Counted from the first letter of the stretch, positions 1 to 8,045 are shown. The stretch is DNA of 64,000 bases from Nostocoides sp. HKS02 (GCF_009707485.1 NZ_CP046121.1:1240001-1304000), one strand, 5' to 3'. Notes: generated from the sequence alone by a model not told the origin. A program made the numbers and translations.

Positions 1-728
1 GCCTCGGTGAGCAGCATCAGGGCCAGCAGCCCGGTCACCTCACCATCGTCCGGCAGGAGGCTACGGATCAGGCGAGTCAGCCGGATCGCCTCGGAGGTCA
101 GGTCCTGGCGCACGGGGTCGCTGTCCGGGCCGGTCGCAAGATAGCCCTCGTTGAAGACGAGGAAGAGGACCGCCAGCACGCCGGAGACGCGCGCCGGCAG
201 GTCCTCGGCGGACGGCACCCGGTACGGGATGTGCGCCGCCTTGATCTTGGCCTTCGCGCGTGTGATGCGCTGCCCCATGGTCGCCTCCTGCACGAGGAAC
301 GCGTGGGCGATCTCGGGCACGGTCAGACCGCCCACCATGCGCAGCGTCAGGGCCACGCGGGACTCCAGGGCGAGTGCGGGGTGGCAGCAGGTGAAGATCA
401 GTCGGAGCCGTTCGTCGTCGATGGCGCCGAGAGGCTCGGGCGGCTCGTTGTCGTACCCCATCTGGGCCTGCTTCTGCTTGTCGTCACGCTTGTTCTCACG
501 CCGGATCCGGTCGATGGCCTTGCGCTTCGCGGTGGTGGTCAGCCACGCGCCAGGGTTCGGCGGTATGCCGTCGACCGGCCAGCGCTCGACAGCGGTGGCG
601 AACGCCTCGGCCGACGCCTCCTCGGCGATGTCGAGGTCGCCGAACCGTCTGGCCAGGGCGGCGACCACGCACGCCCACTCCTCGTGGTGCGCACGGGTGA
701 TCGCGTCCTGGATGTCGCCGATGCTCAC
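1..728 (-). CDS. ECF42-like RNA polymerase sigma factor (3' end beyond window)
   Basis: A group IV (ECF) sigma factor with the extended C-terminal region (DUF6596) typical of ECF42 proteins. The GTG start at 728 gives VSIGDIQDAITRAHHEEW, followed by region 2 with an AEEASAEAFATAVERWP stretch, then a linker and sigma-4 with LTVPEIAHAF and a QRITRAKAKI recognition segment. After that comes LPARVSGVLAVLFLVFNEGY, the start of the extra domain. The frame is open to base 1, so about 242 codons are visible and the C-terminus is missing. No clear ribosome binding site is seen. ECF42 genes usually sit beside a DGPF/YCII-domain protein. None lies upstream here, where the neighbour is a DUF1353 gene ending 45 bases before this start, so the partner may lie beyond the window edge. 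Family assignment is good; the exact group is inferred. Confidence 0.85.
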   Translation of the reverse strand, partial: MSIGDIQDAITRAHHEEWACVVAALARRFGDLDIAEEASAEAFATAVERWPVDGIPPNPGAWLTTTAKRKAIDRIRRENKRDDKQKQAQMGYDNEPPEPLGAIDDERLRLIFTCCHPALALESRVALTLRMVGGLTVPEIAHAFLVQEATMGQRITRAKAKIKAAHIPYRVPSAEDLPARVSGVLAVLFLVFNEGYLATGPDSDPVRQDLTSEAIRLTRLIRSLLPDDGEVTGLLALMLLTE

Positions 729-772
729 ACCAGTTCTACGAACAACGGTGCTCCGATCCGACGCCGCCGGGC

Positions 773-1768
773 TCACGGCGTGGGGAAGAAGCCGGGGAAG
801 GGGGGTACGGCGGCGGGGAGCATCGCGCCTTCGGGGACGGTGACGTTGCTGGGTGTGGCCCCGTCGATGAGCCGAAGCACCTTGGTCCAGGCCAGGTCCA
901 GCCAGTGCATGACGAAGTCCAGCAACCACAGGACGAACCGCGTCACCATGGTCACCACGACCAGGGGCAGCACCGGGGGCGCGGTGAGAACACCCACCAC
1001 GCCGGCGCCGACCAGGCTCAGCAGCGCCGGCAGCGAGAACCTCACCGGCCCGCCAGCGGCTGGGCGTTCGAAGCTGCGGTAGACGAGCGCCACGAGCGAG
1101 ATCGTCGCCACGGCGATCATGATGCCGGTGTAGGGCTGGTTCGGACGAAGAGCGGTCGCCAGCTGCGCCAACCCCCACGCGATTCCTTGGGGGACCCAGT
1201 CGAGCCAGGACAGCCACGGCCAGATGGTGACCTTGTTGAGCAGGTCCGACACCGACACGAAGACATTGCTGGACTGGTGCAGCATGCTCACGATGATCCC
1301 GGCGAGGACGGCGACGCCGAGAGGCCGGAAACCGAACAGCCGCACCGCGCACCACATGATGTACCGCGTCACGACGCCCTGGTCGGCGTGCGCCTTGAGG
1401 GTGTGCCGGAACTGGTGGTCGGCATGCCGTCGCAGGTATGCCGTGCGCGCCCGTCCGCCGTTCCCGGCGGCCGCCTTGGACGCATCGCAGCGGACGTCGT
1501 GGAGGATCGCGGGCATGGTGTGCCGCCCGTAGCTGGCGATCAACCCCCAGAGGAACGGGGGGATGGATGCGAGGTCGGTGGAGGTGTCGAGGGCGACGCG
1601 TGAGTCCAGGTCGGGGACGCCCGGGGTGCGGTTCGCCCAGCCGAAGGCGTCCCCACAGGTGAAGGACGTCTTGGTCGAGGCGGACCCCAGCTGGGTGAGC
1701 CGCACGTCCTGCTTGGGGCTGGTGTCGTAGTCGTCCGGTTCCGGCCCGACGTGGTCGAAGAACGGCAT
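773..1768 (-). CDS. DUF1353 domain membrane protein
   Basis: A 331-residue protein of unknown function. The N-terminal third carries the DUF1353 signature: DLASIPPFLWGLIASYGRH followed by PAILHDVRCD, with His and Asp residues conserved in this phage-associated family. From about residue 135 the protein has several hydrophobic segments (for example PLGVAVLAGIIVSML, GIMIAVATISLVALVY and LLSLVGAGVVGVLTA), so it is probably an integral membrane protein. The ATG at 1768 was chosen because GAGGAGG stands five bases upstream; a longer frame reaching 1852 has no such signal. DUF1353 is best known from phage and small cytosolic proteins, so its fusion to a multi-span membrane part is unusual. It lies in the same direction as the sigma factor that follows. 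Confidence 0.7.
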   Translation of the reverse strand: MPFFDHVGPEPDDYDTSPKQDVRLTQLGSASTKTSFTCGDAFGWANRTPGVPDLDSRVALDTSTDLASIPPFLWGLIASYGRHTMPAILHDVRCDASKAAAGNGGRARTAYLRRHADHQFRHTLKAHADQGVVTRYIMWCAVRLFGFRPLGVAVLAGIIVSMLHQSSNVFVSVSDLLNKVTIWPWLSWLDWVPQGIAWGLAQLATALRPNQPYTGIMIAVATISLVALVYRSFERPAAGGPVRFSLPALLSLVGAGVVGVLTAPPVLPLVVVTMVTRFVLWLLDFVMHWLDLAWTKVLRLIDGATPSNVTVPEGAMLPAAVPPFPGFFPTP

Positions 1769-1911
1769 GGTGTCCTCCTCGTGGCACCGCACGGTCCACA
1801 CGCTCGAGCAATCATGGTCCCGCGATGGTCCCCGGACGAGCAACGGTGACAAAAGCCGTCAGACCGACTCCTGCGGAAGGTGCGCCGGCGGCTATGCCGG
1901 CACGACTCGGA

Positions 1912-2148
1912 TCACCAGTGTTCGTCGGCCTTGTGCTTGGCAAGCACGGCGTCAGCTCCGACGGCTGGGCTGAACTCGCACGACCCGTCATGGCCGTGTC
2001 GCAGCGTGCACATCGCGCCCGTGGGCAGGTACACCTGCGCGCACGCACCCTGGGCCGCCGCGGTTTCGTCGATGGACGGGTTGTGGACCTCGGATGCGTT
2101 GTCGGCGGTGGGGCCAAGGTCTCTCGTGGACGGTGAGTGAGGGTCCAT
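1912..2148 (-). CDS. small Cys/His-containing hypothetical protein
   Basis: A 78-residue hypothetical protein starting MDPHSPSTRDLGPTADNAS. The second half contains CAQVYLPTGAMCTLRHGHDGSC, a compact set of three cysteines and two histidines that could bind a metal. I recall similar short motifs of the form PTGxxCxxRHxHxGSC in uncharacterised actinobacterial proteins but cannot name a family. The frame is open much further upstream through the alcohol dehydrogenase region in another frame, so the ATG at 2148 is the natural start although no strong ribosome binding site precedes it. The gene is flanked on the start side by about 130 bases of non-coding DNA. Confidence 0.5.
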   Translation of the reverse strand: MDPHSPSTRDLGPTADNASEVHNPSIDETAAAQGACAQVYLPTGAMCTLRHGHDGSCEFSPAVGADAVLAKHKADEHW

Positions 2149-2276
2149 CGAAGGAAGCCAGCTAACTCCCCTCGCGGGCGAGAGGGCATGCGCCCCGAAC
2201 TGAGGCTGCTCCAACAGTAGCGTGCTTGCACGCAGCTTCCTCAGGTACGGCGCTGCGGGGATGCCGGCTCGGACCC

Positions 2277-3407
2277 TCAGCCGGACATCACCAGCACCTG
2301 GCGCGCGACGGCGCCAGCCGCGAGAGCGTCCATGGCCTCGTTCACCGCGGCCAGCTCGAAAGTGCCCCCTGCGAGCAGGTCGACGGGCAGCCTGCCCTGC
2401 TGGAACAGCCGCACGTAGCGCGGAATGTCGCGCCTGGGCACCGACGACCCCATGTACGAACCGACGAGCCGGCGTTCCTCCGTGACCAGGCTCAGCGCCG
2501 GCAACGCGTAGCGCTGGTCCGGGTGTGGCAGGCCGATGCCCACCGTCGTCCCACCACGCCTGGTCGCGGCATACGCAAATGCCAACGCATCCGGGTGGCC
2601 TGCCGCCTCGAACGCGTAGTCGGCACCACCACGGGTGAGCTCGTGGACGGCTCCGGCTGCCTCCTCCCCCACCAGGACGGCGTCGGAGGCACCCAGCGCT
2701 CGGGCGAGCTCGAACTTGGCTGGGTCGAGGTCCACGGCGACGATGGTCTCGCACCCCGCGAGCCGGGCACCCATCACCGCCGCGAGGCCCACCCCGCCAA
2801 GACCGACCACCAGCGCCGACGACCCCGGTTCGACCTTCGCGGTGTTGAGCACCGCACCCACGCCGGTCAACAGGGCGCACCCGAAGAGGGCGGCCTGCTC
2901 GAACGGGAGCTCTGCGGGAACCGGCACCACGGACGCCGCCGCCGCCACTGTCCGCTCGGCGAACGCCGACACCCCGAGGTGCTGGTTGACCGGCGAGCCG
3001 TCGGGGCGCGCGAACGGCCGCCGCCCGGACAACAGGGTGCCTGCCGTGTTCGCCGCGGCGCCGCGCTCGCACAGGGCGGGCCGACCGGACAGGCACGGCA
3101 CGCAGTCGCCACAGGACGGCACGAACGCGAACACGACATGGTCACCCGGGCGCACGTGGTGGACCCCCGGGCCGACCTCTTCCACGATCCCGGCCGCCTC
3201 GTGCCCCAGCACCATGGGCACGGGCCTGGGCCGGACTCCGTCCACGACGGACAGGTCGGAGTGACACACCCCCGCCGCCCCAACCCGGACCAAGACCTCG
3301 CCGGGGCCCGGCCGTTCGAGGGTCAGCTCCTCCAGCTCCAAGGGTCGCGAGGAGGCGAAGGGGGCCTTGGCGCTCGTCCGGCCGAGCACAGCCGCAGTCA
3401 CGCGCAT
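2277..3407 (-). CDS. zinc-dependent alcohol dehydrogenase
   Basis: A 376-residue medium-chain dehydrogenase that would oxidise an alcohol, or reduce an aldehyde, with a nicotinamide cofactor. The catalytic-zinc region shows GVCHSDLSVVDG and the GHEAAGIVEEVGPGV motif (His-Glu). The structural-zinc cysteines lie in CGDCVPCLSGRPALC. A Rossmann motif VVGLGGVGLAA lies near residue 190, followed by VAVDLDP. The length and the early Cys-His motif resemble class III and related alcohol dehydrogenases, including NDMA-dependent or mycobacterial AdhD types; the substrate cannot be read from sequence. The ATG at 3407 lies two bases after the stop of the upstream thioesterase, so the two are likely co-transcribed and may act on the same small-molecule pathway. 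Confidence 0.9.
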   Translation of the reverse strand: MRVTAAVLGRTSAKAPFASSRPLELEELTLERPGPGEVLVRVGAAGVCHSDLSVVDGVRPRPVPMVLGHEAAGIVEEVGPGVHHVRPGDHVVFAFVPSCGDCVPCLSGRPALCERGAAANTAGTLLSGRRPFARPDGSPVNQHLGVSAFAERTVAAAASVVPVPAELPFEQAALFGCALLTGVGAVLNTAKVEPGSSALVVGLGGVGLAAVMGARLAGCETIVAVDLDPAKFELARALGASDAVLVGEEAAGAVHELTRGGADYAFEAAGHPDALAFAYAATRRGGTTVGIGLPHPDQRYALPALSLVTEERRLVGSYMGSSVPRRDIPRYVRLFQQGRLPVDLLAGGTFELAAVNEAMDALAAGAVARQVLVMSG

Positions 3408-3409
3408 GG

Positions 3410-3916
3410 TCAGCTCGTCCCGACCACGAGCTCAGCCATGGCCGCACGCATCGCGTCGTCGATGGGCCGCGGGCGGCGGCTCACCCGATCGACGAACACG
3501 TGCACGAACCGCCCCTCGGCCACGGGGAGGTCGTCGCGGTCGCGAACCAGGCCGGCTTCCCAGGTCACGCTCGACGTCCCGAGCTTGGCGATCCGCAGTC
3601 CCACGGCCAACGCGTCCGGGTACTCCACCGCCGCCAGGTACCGGCACCCTGACTCGACACACAGGCCGATCGAGTCGCCGCCGTGGATGTCCAGAACGCC
3701 GCGCTCGATCATCCAGCCGTTGATGACCGTGTCCATCGCCGCGTAGTGCACGGTGTTGTTCACGTGGCCGTACACGTCGTTGTCGTTCCACCGGGTTGCG
3801 ACCCTCGCCCAGTGCGCATACTCGTCTCGCACATCCACCTCCAGCCGAAGCACGTCGATCGCATGTTCCCGGGCGACGCCCGTGACCGGGTCAGTCAAGC
3901 AGGCTCGTGTGGCCAC
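3410..3916 (-). CDS. acyl-CoA thioesterase-like protein (4HBT, hotdog fold)
   Basis: A 168-residue hotdog-fold protein. The 4-hydroxybenzoyl-CoA thioesterase signature is visible as ATRWNDNDVYGHVNNTVHYAAM, with the Asp, the GHVNN loop and the following helix, and a later AVGLRIAKLGTSSVTWE strand. Such enzymes hydrolyse acyl-CoA or aryl-CoA esters; the substrate here is unknown. The GTG at 3916 is the furthest plausible start, but no strong ribosome binding site is visible and the conserved fold begins only about 25 residues in, so a later GTG is possible. It is the first gene of a two-gene unit with the alcohol dehydrogenase. The divergent neighbour is the ABC exporter at 4028. Confidence 0.85.
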   Translation of the reverse strand: MATRACLTDPVTGVAREHAIDVLRLEVDVRDEYAHWARVATRWNDNDVYGHVNNTVHYAAMDTVINGWMIERGVLDIHGGDSIGLCVESGCRYLAAVEYPDALAVGLRIAKLGTSSVTWEAGLVRDRDDLPVAEGRFVHVFVDRVSRRPRPIDDAMRAAMAELVVGTS

Positions 3917-3989
3917 GGCACGAGCTGGCCGGTGTGGCCTCCGTCTCCGCAGGCCCAGGAGTGAGCTGATCCGGGTCTGGTTCGCGGGC

Positions 3990-4026
3990 TTGACCTTGAC
4001 GCTGCGTCAACCCTTCACGCTGTAGT
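3990..4026 (+). promoter_or_regulatory. MerR-type promoter and operator for the ABC exporter
   Basis: The perfect inverted repeat TTGACGC-T-GCGTCAA spans 3996-4010. Its first half is a -35 element TTGACG (3996-4001). A -10-like TGTAGT lies at 4021-4026, leaving a 19-base spacer, the over-long spacing that MerR-family activators correct by distorting DNA. The -10 nearly touches the annotated ATG at 4028, so the transcript may be leaderless or the true start may lie slightly further in. The regulator is probably the MerR protein encoded downstream of the transporter. Palindrome and spacing are seen directly; the assignment is inferred. Confidence 0.75.
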
Positions 4027-4027
4027 C

Positions 4028-4852
4028 ATGTCCATTACCGACCAGCTGACAACCGACCAGCTCGGTGTGGCCGCGATCCAGGTGCGCGGCCTGATGAAGT
4101 CCTACGACGAGCTGCACGTGCTGCGTGGTGTCGACTTCGACGTCGCGCCGGGCAGCATCTTCGCCCTGCTCGGCTCCAACGGCGCAGGAAAGACCACGGT
4201 CGTGAGGATCCTGTCCACGCTGTTGAAGTCGGATGCCGGGACGGCCACGGTCGCCGGCTTCGACGTCGCGACGCAGGCGCCCAACGTCCGACAGTCCATC
4301 AGCCTCACAGGGCAGTTCGCCGCCGTGGACGAGATCCTCAGCGGGCGCGAGAACCTGGTCCTGATCGCCCGGCTACGCCGCGTGCACGATGCCGGGCGCG
4401 TCGCGGACGACCTCCTGGGCCGCTTCGGGCTCACCGACGCGGCCCACAGGAGGGTGGCGACCTACTCCGGAGGGATGCGCCGCCGCCTCGACCTCGCCAT
4501 GAGCCTGATCGGGAACCCTCCGGTCATCGTCCTGGACGAACCGACCACCGGGCTCGACCCCCAGGCGCGCCTCGAGGTGTGGAACAGCGTCAAGGAGCTC
4601 GCCGCGCATGGCACGACCGTCCTCCTCACGACGCAGTACCTCGACGAAGCCGAACAGCTCGCCGACCGGATCGCGATCCTCCACCACGGTCGAATCATCG
4701 TGAACGGCACGCTCGCCGAGCTCAAGGCGCTCCTGCCACCCGCACGCGTCGAGTACGTCGAGAAGCAGCCGACCCTCGAGGATGTCTTCCTGGCGATCGT
4801 CGGCGACCAACCGATGGTCGGCGACCAACCGATCGTGGGTGACCAACGATGA
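4028..4852 (+). CDS. ABC transporter ATP-binding protein, DrrA-like
   Basis: A 274-residue ATPase of the daunorubicin-resistance (DrrA) type that would power export through the membrane protein encoded next. Walker A is GSNGAGKTT near residue 50, the signature is YSGGMRRRLDLAMS, and Walker B is VIVLDEPTTGLD, followed by the switch histidine region TTVLLTTQYLDEA. The C-terminus is shorter than usual for DrrA and ends in three copies of VGDQ(P/R), encoded by an 18-base tandem repeat. The last bases overlap the next gene as ATGA. The start is uncertain because the promoter -10 lies immediately before it; the ABC domain itself begins at about residue 15. Substrate unknown; lipid or drug-like molecules are common for this family. 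Confidence 0.92.
   Translation: MSITDQLTTDQLGVAAIQVRGLMKSYDELHVLRGVDFDVAPGSIFALLGSNGAGKTTVVRILSTLLKSDAGTATVAGFDVATQAPNVRQSISLTGQFAAVDEILSGRENLVLIARLRRVHDAGRVADDLLGRFGLTDAAHRRVATYSGGMRRRLDLAMSLIGNPPVIVLDEPTTGLDPQARLEVWNSVKELAAHGTTVLLTTQYLDEAEQLADRIAILHHGRIIVNGTLAELKALLPPARVEYVEKQPTLEDVFLAIVGDQPMVGDQPIVGDQR
4799..4852 (+). repeat. three 18-bp tandem repeats at the drrA-like 3' end
   Basis: Three consecutive 18-base units (4799-4816, 4817-4834, 4835-4852) encode the repeated VGDQ ending of the ATPase. The first two differ at one base; the third is diverged and contains the ATGA overlap with the permease gene. Slippage-type expansion is the simplest explanation. Confidence 0.85.
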
Positions 4853-5610
4853 CCACGCACTTCGTTGGTGATACTGCCGTGCTGCTGGGCCGGTCCCTGC
4901 GGCACATCACGCGCAGCCTGGACACCATCATCACCACCACGATCATGCCGATCGCCTTCATGCTGCTGTTCGTCTACGTCTTCGGCGGCGCGATCAAGTC
5001 AGGGTCGGACTCGTACGTGAGCTACCTGCTGCCCGGCATACTCCTGATCACGATTGCGTCAGGCATCGCCTACACCGCCTTCCGGCTCTTCCTGGACATG
5101 ACCACCGGCATCGTCGAGCGCTTCCAGTCCCTGCCCATCGCTCGATCGTCCGTGCTCTGGGCGCATGTGTTGACCTCGCTGGTCGCCAACCTGGTTTCGC
5201 TCGTCGTCGTCGTCCTCGTCGCCCTCATCATGGGTTTCCGGTCTGGGGCGGGCATGCTGGCCTGGCTCGCAGTCACCGGCATCCTGGTCCTGTTCACCCT
5301 GGCGCTGACCTGGCTGGCCGTCATCCCCGGTTTGTCAGCGAAGTCTGCCGACGGCGCGAGCGCGTTCTCCTACCCGCTGATCTTCCTGCCCTTCGTGAGC
5401 TCGGCCTTCGTACCCACCGCCACCATGCCGGGTCCGGTACGCGCGTTCGCCGAACACCAACCGGTGACGTCCATCGTCAACGCCATCCGCGACCTGTTCA
5501 CGCAGCAGCCGGTGGGCAGTGACATCTGGATGGCCCTTGCCTGGTGCGTCGCCATCCTGGTCGTCGCGTACACCTGTGCGATGGCCATCTACCGGCGCAA
5601 GAGCACCTGA
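4849..5610 (+). CDS. ABC-2 type permease, DrrB-like
   Basis: A 253-residue integral membrane protein of the ABC-2 export family, partner of the ATPase upstream. About six hydrophobic segments are visible, among them IMPIAFMLLFVYVFGGAI, YLLPGILLITIASGIAYTA, LVSLVVVVLVALIMGF, ILVLFTLALTWLAVIP and the final WMALAWCVAILVVAYTCAMAIY. The ABC-2 motif region PLIFLPFVSSAFVPTATMPGPVRAFAEHQP is characteristic of DrrB-type exporters. It starts at the ATG overlapping the ATPase stop codon (ATGA), so the two are translationally coupled. The MerR regulator gene follows within about 30 bases, forming a transporter-regulator unit. Confidence 0.93.
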   Translation: MTTHFVGDTAVLLGRSLRHITRSLDTIITTTIMPIAFMLLFVYVFGGAIKSGSDSYVSYLLPGILLITIASGIAYTAFRLFLDMTTGIVERFQSLPIARSSVLWAHVLTSLVANLVSLVVVVLVALIMGFRSGAGMLAWLAVTGILVLFTLALTWLAVIPGLSAKSADGASAFSYPLIFLPFVSSAFVPTATMPGPVRAFAEHQPVTSIVNAIRDLFTQQPVGSDIWMALAWCVAILVVAYTCAMAIYRRKST

Positions 5611-5677
5611 CGCGGTGTCTGCATCAGGCAGCATGAGGGCATGCTGACGATCGGACCCCCTGGCGTCCTACGCCGGA

Positions 5678-6442
5678 GTGACCATCCGCGCCGTGCGGCA
5701 CTACCACCAGATCGGCCTGCTGCCCGAGCCGGACCGCGACGCCTCCGGCTACCGCACATACGACGCTGACGCGGTGGTGCGACTGATCCGGATCCGGACT
5801 CTGGCCGAAGCCGGCGTCCCGCTGGCGCGGGTCCGCGAGCTGCTCGACGCTGACCCGGAGACCTTCGTCACGGCGACCGCCGAGATCGACCGACAGCTAC
5901 GCCAGCAGATCCGCGCGTTGCAGGAGCACCGCAGACGAATCGCGCAGCTGGGCTCGGGCGATTCGTTGGCGCTCCCACAGGAGGTGGTCGACTACCTGGA
6001 CCGCCTGCGCGCCACCGGAGTCCCGGAGGCGATCATCGCGCCCGAGCGGGATGCCTGGATCCTGATGGCGGCCCGACTCCCGGAGGCGCTCCCGGCGCTC
6101 ATGGCCGAGAAGGTCGCGCAGCTGGCCAACCCGAAGGTCATCCGCCTCTACCAGCTCATCGGCCGGATCGCGCAAGACTGGCAGGACGAGAAGTTGCTCC
6201 ATGAGACCGCCGACCTGATGAGCGAGCTCCTCGAGCAGGCGGCAGCCAGCGGGGAGCTGGACCGCCAGGACGAGTACACACAAGACGCGGCATTCATCCG
6301 CCTGATGGACTCGTTCGCCGATGGTTCCCACCCCGCCGTCGGCCGGCTGCGGGAGCTGATCGAAGAGCGTGGCTGGACCGGATGGACTCGGATCGAGAAG
6401 CGAAAACCGTCCGACGTCGACCGCGAACCACCACGCCACTGA
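5678..6442 (+). CDS. MerR-family regulator (N-terminal frameshift)
   Basis: A MerR-type activator probably controlling the ABC genes upstream. The frame starting at GTG 5678 begins MTIRAVRHYHQIGLLPEPDRD, that is, inside the winged helix-turn-helix domain without helix 1. The missing part is present just upstream in another frame: ATG 5641 reads MLTIG and then, if one C is removed from the five-C run at 5656-5660, continues PLASYAGVTIRAVRHYHQ, an ideal MerR N-terminus. The corrected protein would be 266 residues. The C-terminal half (about 120-254) is helical and lacks clear metal-binding cysteines, so it probably senses an organic ligand. The frame break may be a sequencing error or a real mutation. 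Confidence 0.85.
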   Translation: MTIRAVRHYHQIGLLPEPDRDASGYRTYDADAVVRLIRIRTLAEAGVPLARVRELLDADPETFVTATAEIDRQLRQQIRALQEHRRRIAQLGSGDSLALPQEVVDYLDRLRATGVPEAIIAPERDAWILMAARLPEALPALMAEKVAQLANPKVIRLYQLIGRIAQDWQDEKLLHETADLMSELLEQAAASGELDRQDEYTQDAAFIRLMDSFADGSHPAVGRLRELIEERGWTGWTRIEKRKPSDVDREPPRH

Positions 6443-6473
6443 CGAGGTCGCCCACTGTGAGCGGCTAGTCGGA

Positions 6474-7352
6474 TCAATGGGTGAGCTCTGCTGCCTCGTC
6501 CAGCCGGGTCAGCTTGGTGGGGTTCCGCATCGCGTAGACGCGGGTGATCAGGCCGTTCTCGACGACCACACTCACCACGGTGGTCCCGAACTTCGGGGTG
6601 TCGATGCGGACTGCCAGCGCGCCGTTGAGCCAGATGGTGCCTATCTGTGCCTCGGTGACGACGCGGGGGAAGACCGACAGGAAAGCCGTCACGCGGCCAG
6701 CACCCTCGACCGGATGCCGGACGGCCTGCGCCACCCCACCGCCGTCCGCGACGAGCACCACGTCGGGGGCAAGCACGTCCATCAGGCCCTGCACATCGCC
6801 GGTCGTCACCGCGGTCATGAACCGCTCGAACACCTGATCCTGCTCCACCCGGCCGACCTGCATGCGAGGGCGCCGAGCCGCCACGTGCTCACGCGCGCGG
6901 TGAGCCACCTGGCGAACGTTCGCCGTCCCCTTGCCCACAGCCTGGGCGATCTCCTCGTACGGCACGTCGAAGACCTCGCGCAGCACGAACACCGCCCGCT
7001 CGGTCGGGGTCAGGGTCTCGAGCACGGTCAGCATGGCGATTGAGACGCTCTCGGCGAACTCCACGTCCTCGGCGACATCCGGGCTGGTGAGCAGCGGCTC
7101 GGGCAGCCACTCACCGACGTAGTCCTCCCGACGGCGAGCCAGGGTGCGCAACCGGTTGAGCGCCTGCCGGGTGACCATGCGCACCAGGTACGCACGCGGG
7201 TTGCGCACCTCCGCCTGCCCGTCATCGGCGAGGTTCGCCCATCGCAGCCACGTCTCCTGCACGACGTCCTCGGCGTCCGCGGCGGAGCCGAGCATCTCGT
7301 AGGCGACGGTGAACAGCAGGCTGCGATGAGTGAGAAACGGGTCCCGGCTCAT
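6474..7352 (-). CDS. ECF41-family sigma factor (SigJ-like) with SnoaL-like C-terminus
   Basis: A 292-residue extracytoplasmic-function sigma factor. Region 2 contains AYEMLGSAADAEDVVQETWLRW, and region 4 contains TLTPTERAVFVLREVFDVPYEEIAQAVGKG with a recognition helix NVRQVAHRAR. After residue 170 comes a SnoaL-like domain (FERFMTAVTTGDVQGLMDVLAPDVVLVADGGG), the fused regulatory part that defines ECF41 and replaces an anti-sigma factor. ATG 7352 was chosen over an upstream in-frame start because it overlaps the stop of the carboxymuconolactone decarboxylase-like gene as ATGA, the usual arrangement of ECF41 with its AhpD-like partner. An ECF41-like promoter stands before that partner gene. Confidence 0.92.
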   Translation of the reverse strand: MSRDPFLTHRSLLFTVAYEMLGSAADAEDVVQETWLRWANLADDGQAEVRNPRAYLVRMVTRQALNRLRTLARRREDYVGEWLPEPLLTSPDVAEDVEFAESVSIAMLTVLETLTPTERAVFVLREVFDVPYEEIAQAVGKGTANVRQVAHRAREHVAARRPRMQVGRVEQDQVFERFMTAVTTGDVQGLMDVLAPDVVLVADGGGVAQAVRHPVEGAGRVTAFLSVFPRVVTEAQIGTIWLNGALAVRIDTPKFGTTVVSVVVENGLITRVYAMRNPTKLTRLDEAAELTH

Positions 7353-7933
7353 GCCGTCGAGGGTACGGCCGCGCGCTCGGCCATCGGCTTCAGCCCACAC
7401 GCGGCGGCAAAGCCCTCCGACTCGATGCCCAACGCGACGTTGGAGCGGGTGGTCAGGTTGGCGAAGCCGATCACGCTCGTCAGCTCAAGGAGCCCAGCCT
7501 CACCGAGCTGCGAGAGCAAGCTCGCGACCAGCTCCTCGGTGACCGTGGGTGGGGTCTGGCTCATCGCCTCGGCATACTCGAGCACCTCCCGCTCCAGCGG
7601 CGTGAACAGGTGCGACGCGCGCCATCGCGGGATGTCGCGCGCCTTGTCCAGGTCGAGCCCTTGGTTCCTGGCCATGAAGTAGGTGAAGTCCAGGCACCAC
7701 GAGCAGCCGATGAGCGACGCCACCGCCAGGTGGGCGAACGACTTGAGTCCCTCGTCGCACCGGTCCCACTTCTGCAGCCTCTGGCCAAAGCGCATGCTCG
7801 CCTTCAGGGCGGGGAGGTGGTGCCACATCACCCCGAGCGACTCGGGCACCTGCCCGAACATCCTGACGCTGAGCGTTTTCACCATCGCGCCGTACAGACC
7901 GGTGATCTCCTTCGGCGGGATCCTTGTGGCCAT
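7349..7933 (-). CDS. carboxymuconolactone decarboxylase / AhpD-like protein
   Basis: A 194-residue protein of the AhpD/CMD fold and the typical genomic partner of ECF41 sigma factors. The CxxC active-site motif appears as LIGCSWCLDFTYFMARNQG, followed by a histidine-free helix; AhpD-type proteins with this motif act in thiol-based peroxide or redox handling, though the function of the ECF41-linked branch is not established. ATG 7933 is supported by AGGAGGAG immediately upstream; a longer frame from 7969 lacks this. It overlaps the sigma gene by four bases (ATGA), implying coupled translation and control by the promoter at 7973-7999. Confidence 0.9.
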   Translation of the reverse strand: MATRIPPKEITGLYGAMVKTLSVRMFGQVPESLGVMWHHLPALKASMRFGQRLQKWDRCDEGLKSFAHLAVASLIGCSWCLDFTYFMARNQGLDLDKARDIPRWRASHLFTPLEREVLEYAEAMSQTPPTVTEELVASLLSQLGEAGLLELTSVIGFANLTTRSNVALGIESEGFAAACGLKPMAERAAVPSTA

Positions 7934-7972
7934 CTCTCCTCCTCGGGGAGTTCGGGGTTGTGTCGACATGAA

Positions 7973-7999
7973 GACACCGTCCGTGTCTTCGGTGTGACA
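7973..7999 (-). promoter_or_regulatory. ECF41-type promoter with inverted repeat
   Basis: On the minus strand TGTCACA (7999-7993) is followed by 16 bases and then TGTC (7976-7973). This matches the published ECF41 promoter pattern, recalled as TGTCACA followed by CGTC, with one difference in the -10 part. The spacer carries an inverted repeat, GAAGACAC/GTGTCTTC (7970-7977 with 7983-7990). It lies 40 bases upstream of the AhpD-like gene, so the sigma factor probably activates its own operon. Confidence 0.65.
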
Positions 8000-8045
8000 C
8001 CACCGCGCAAGACGGTCGTATGGGATCCGGGAGGCCCGGGGGTGG

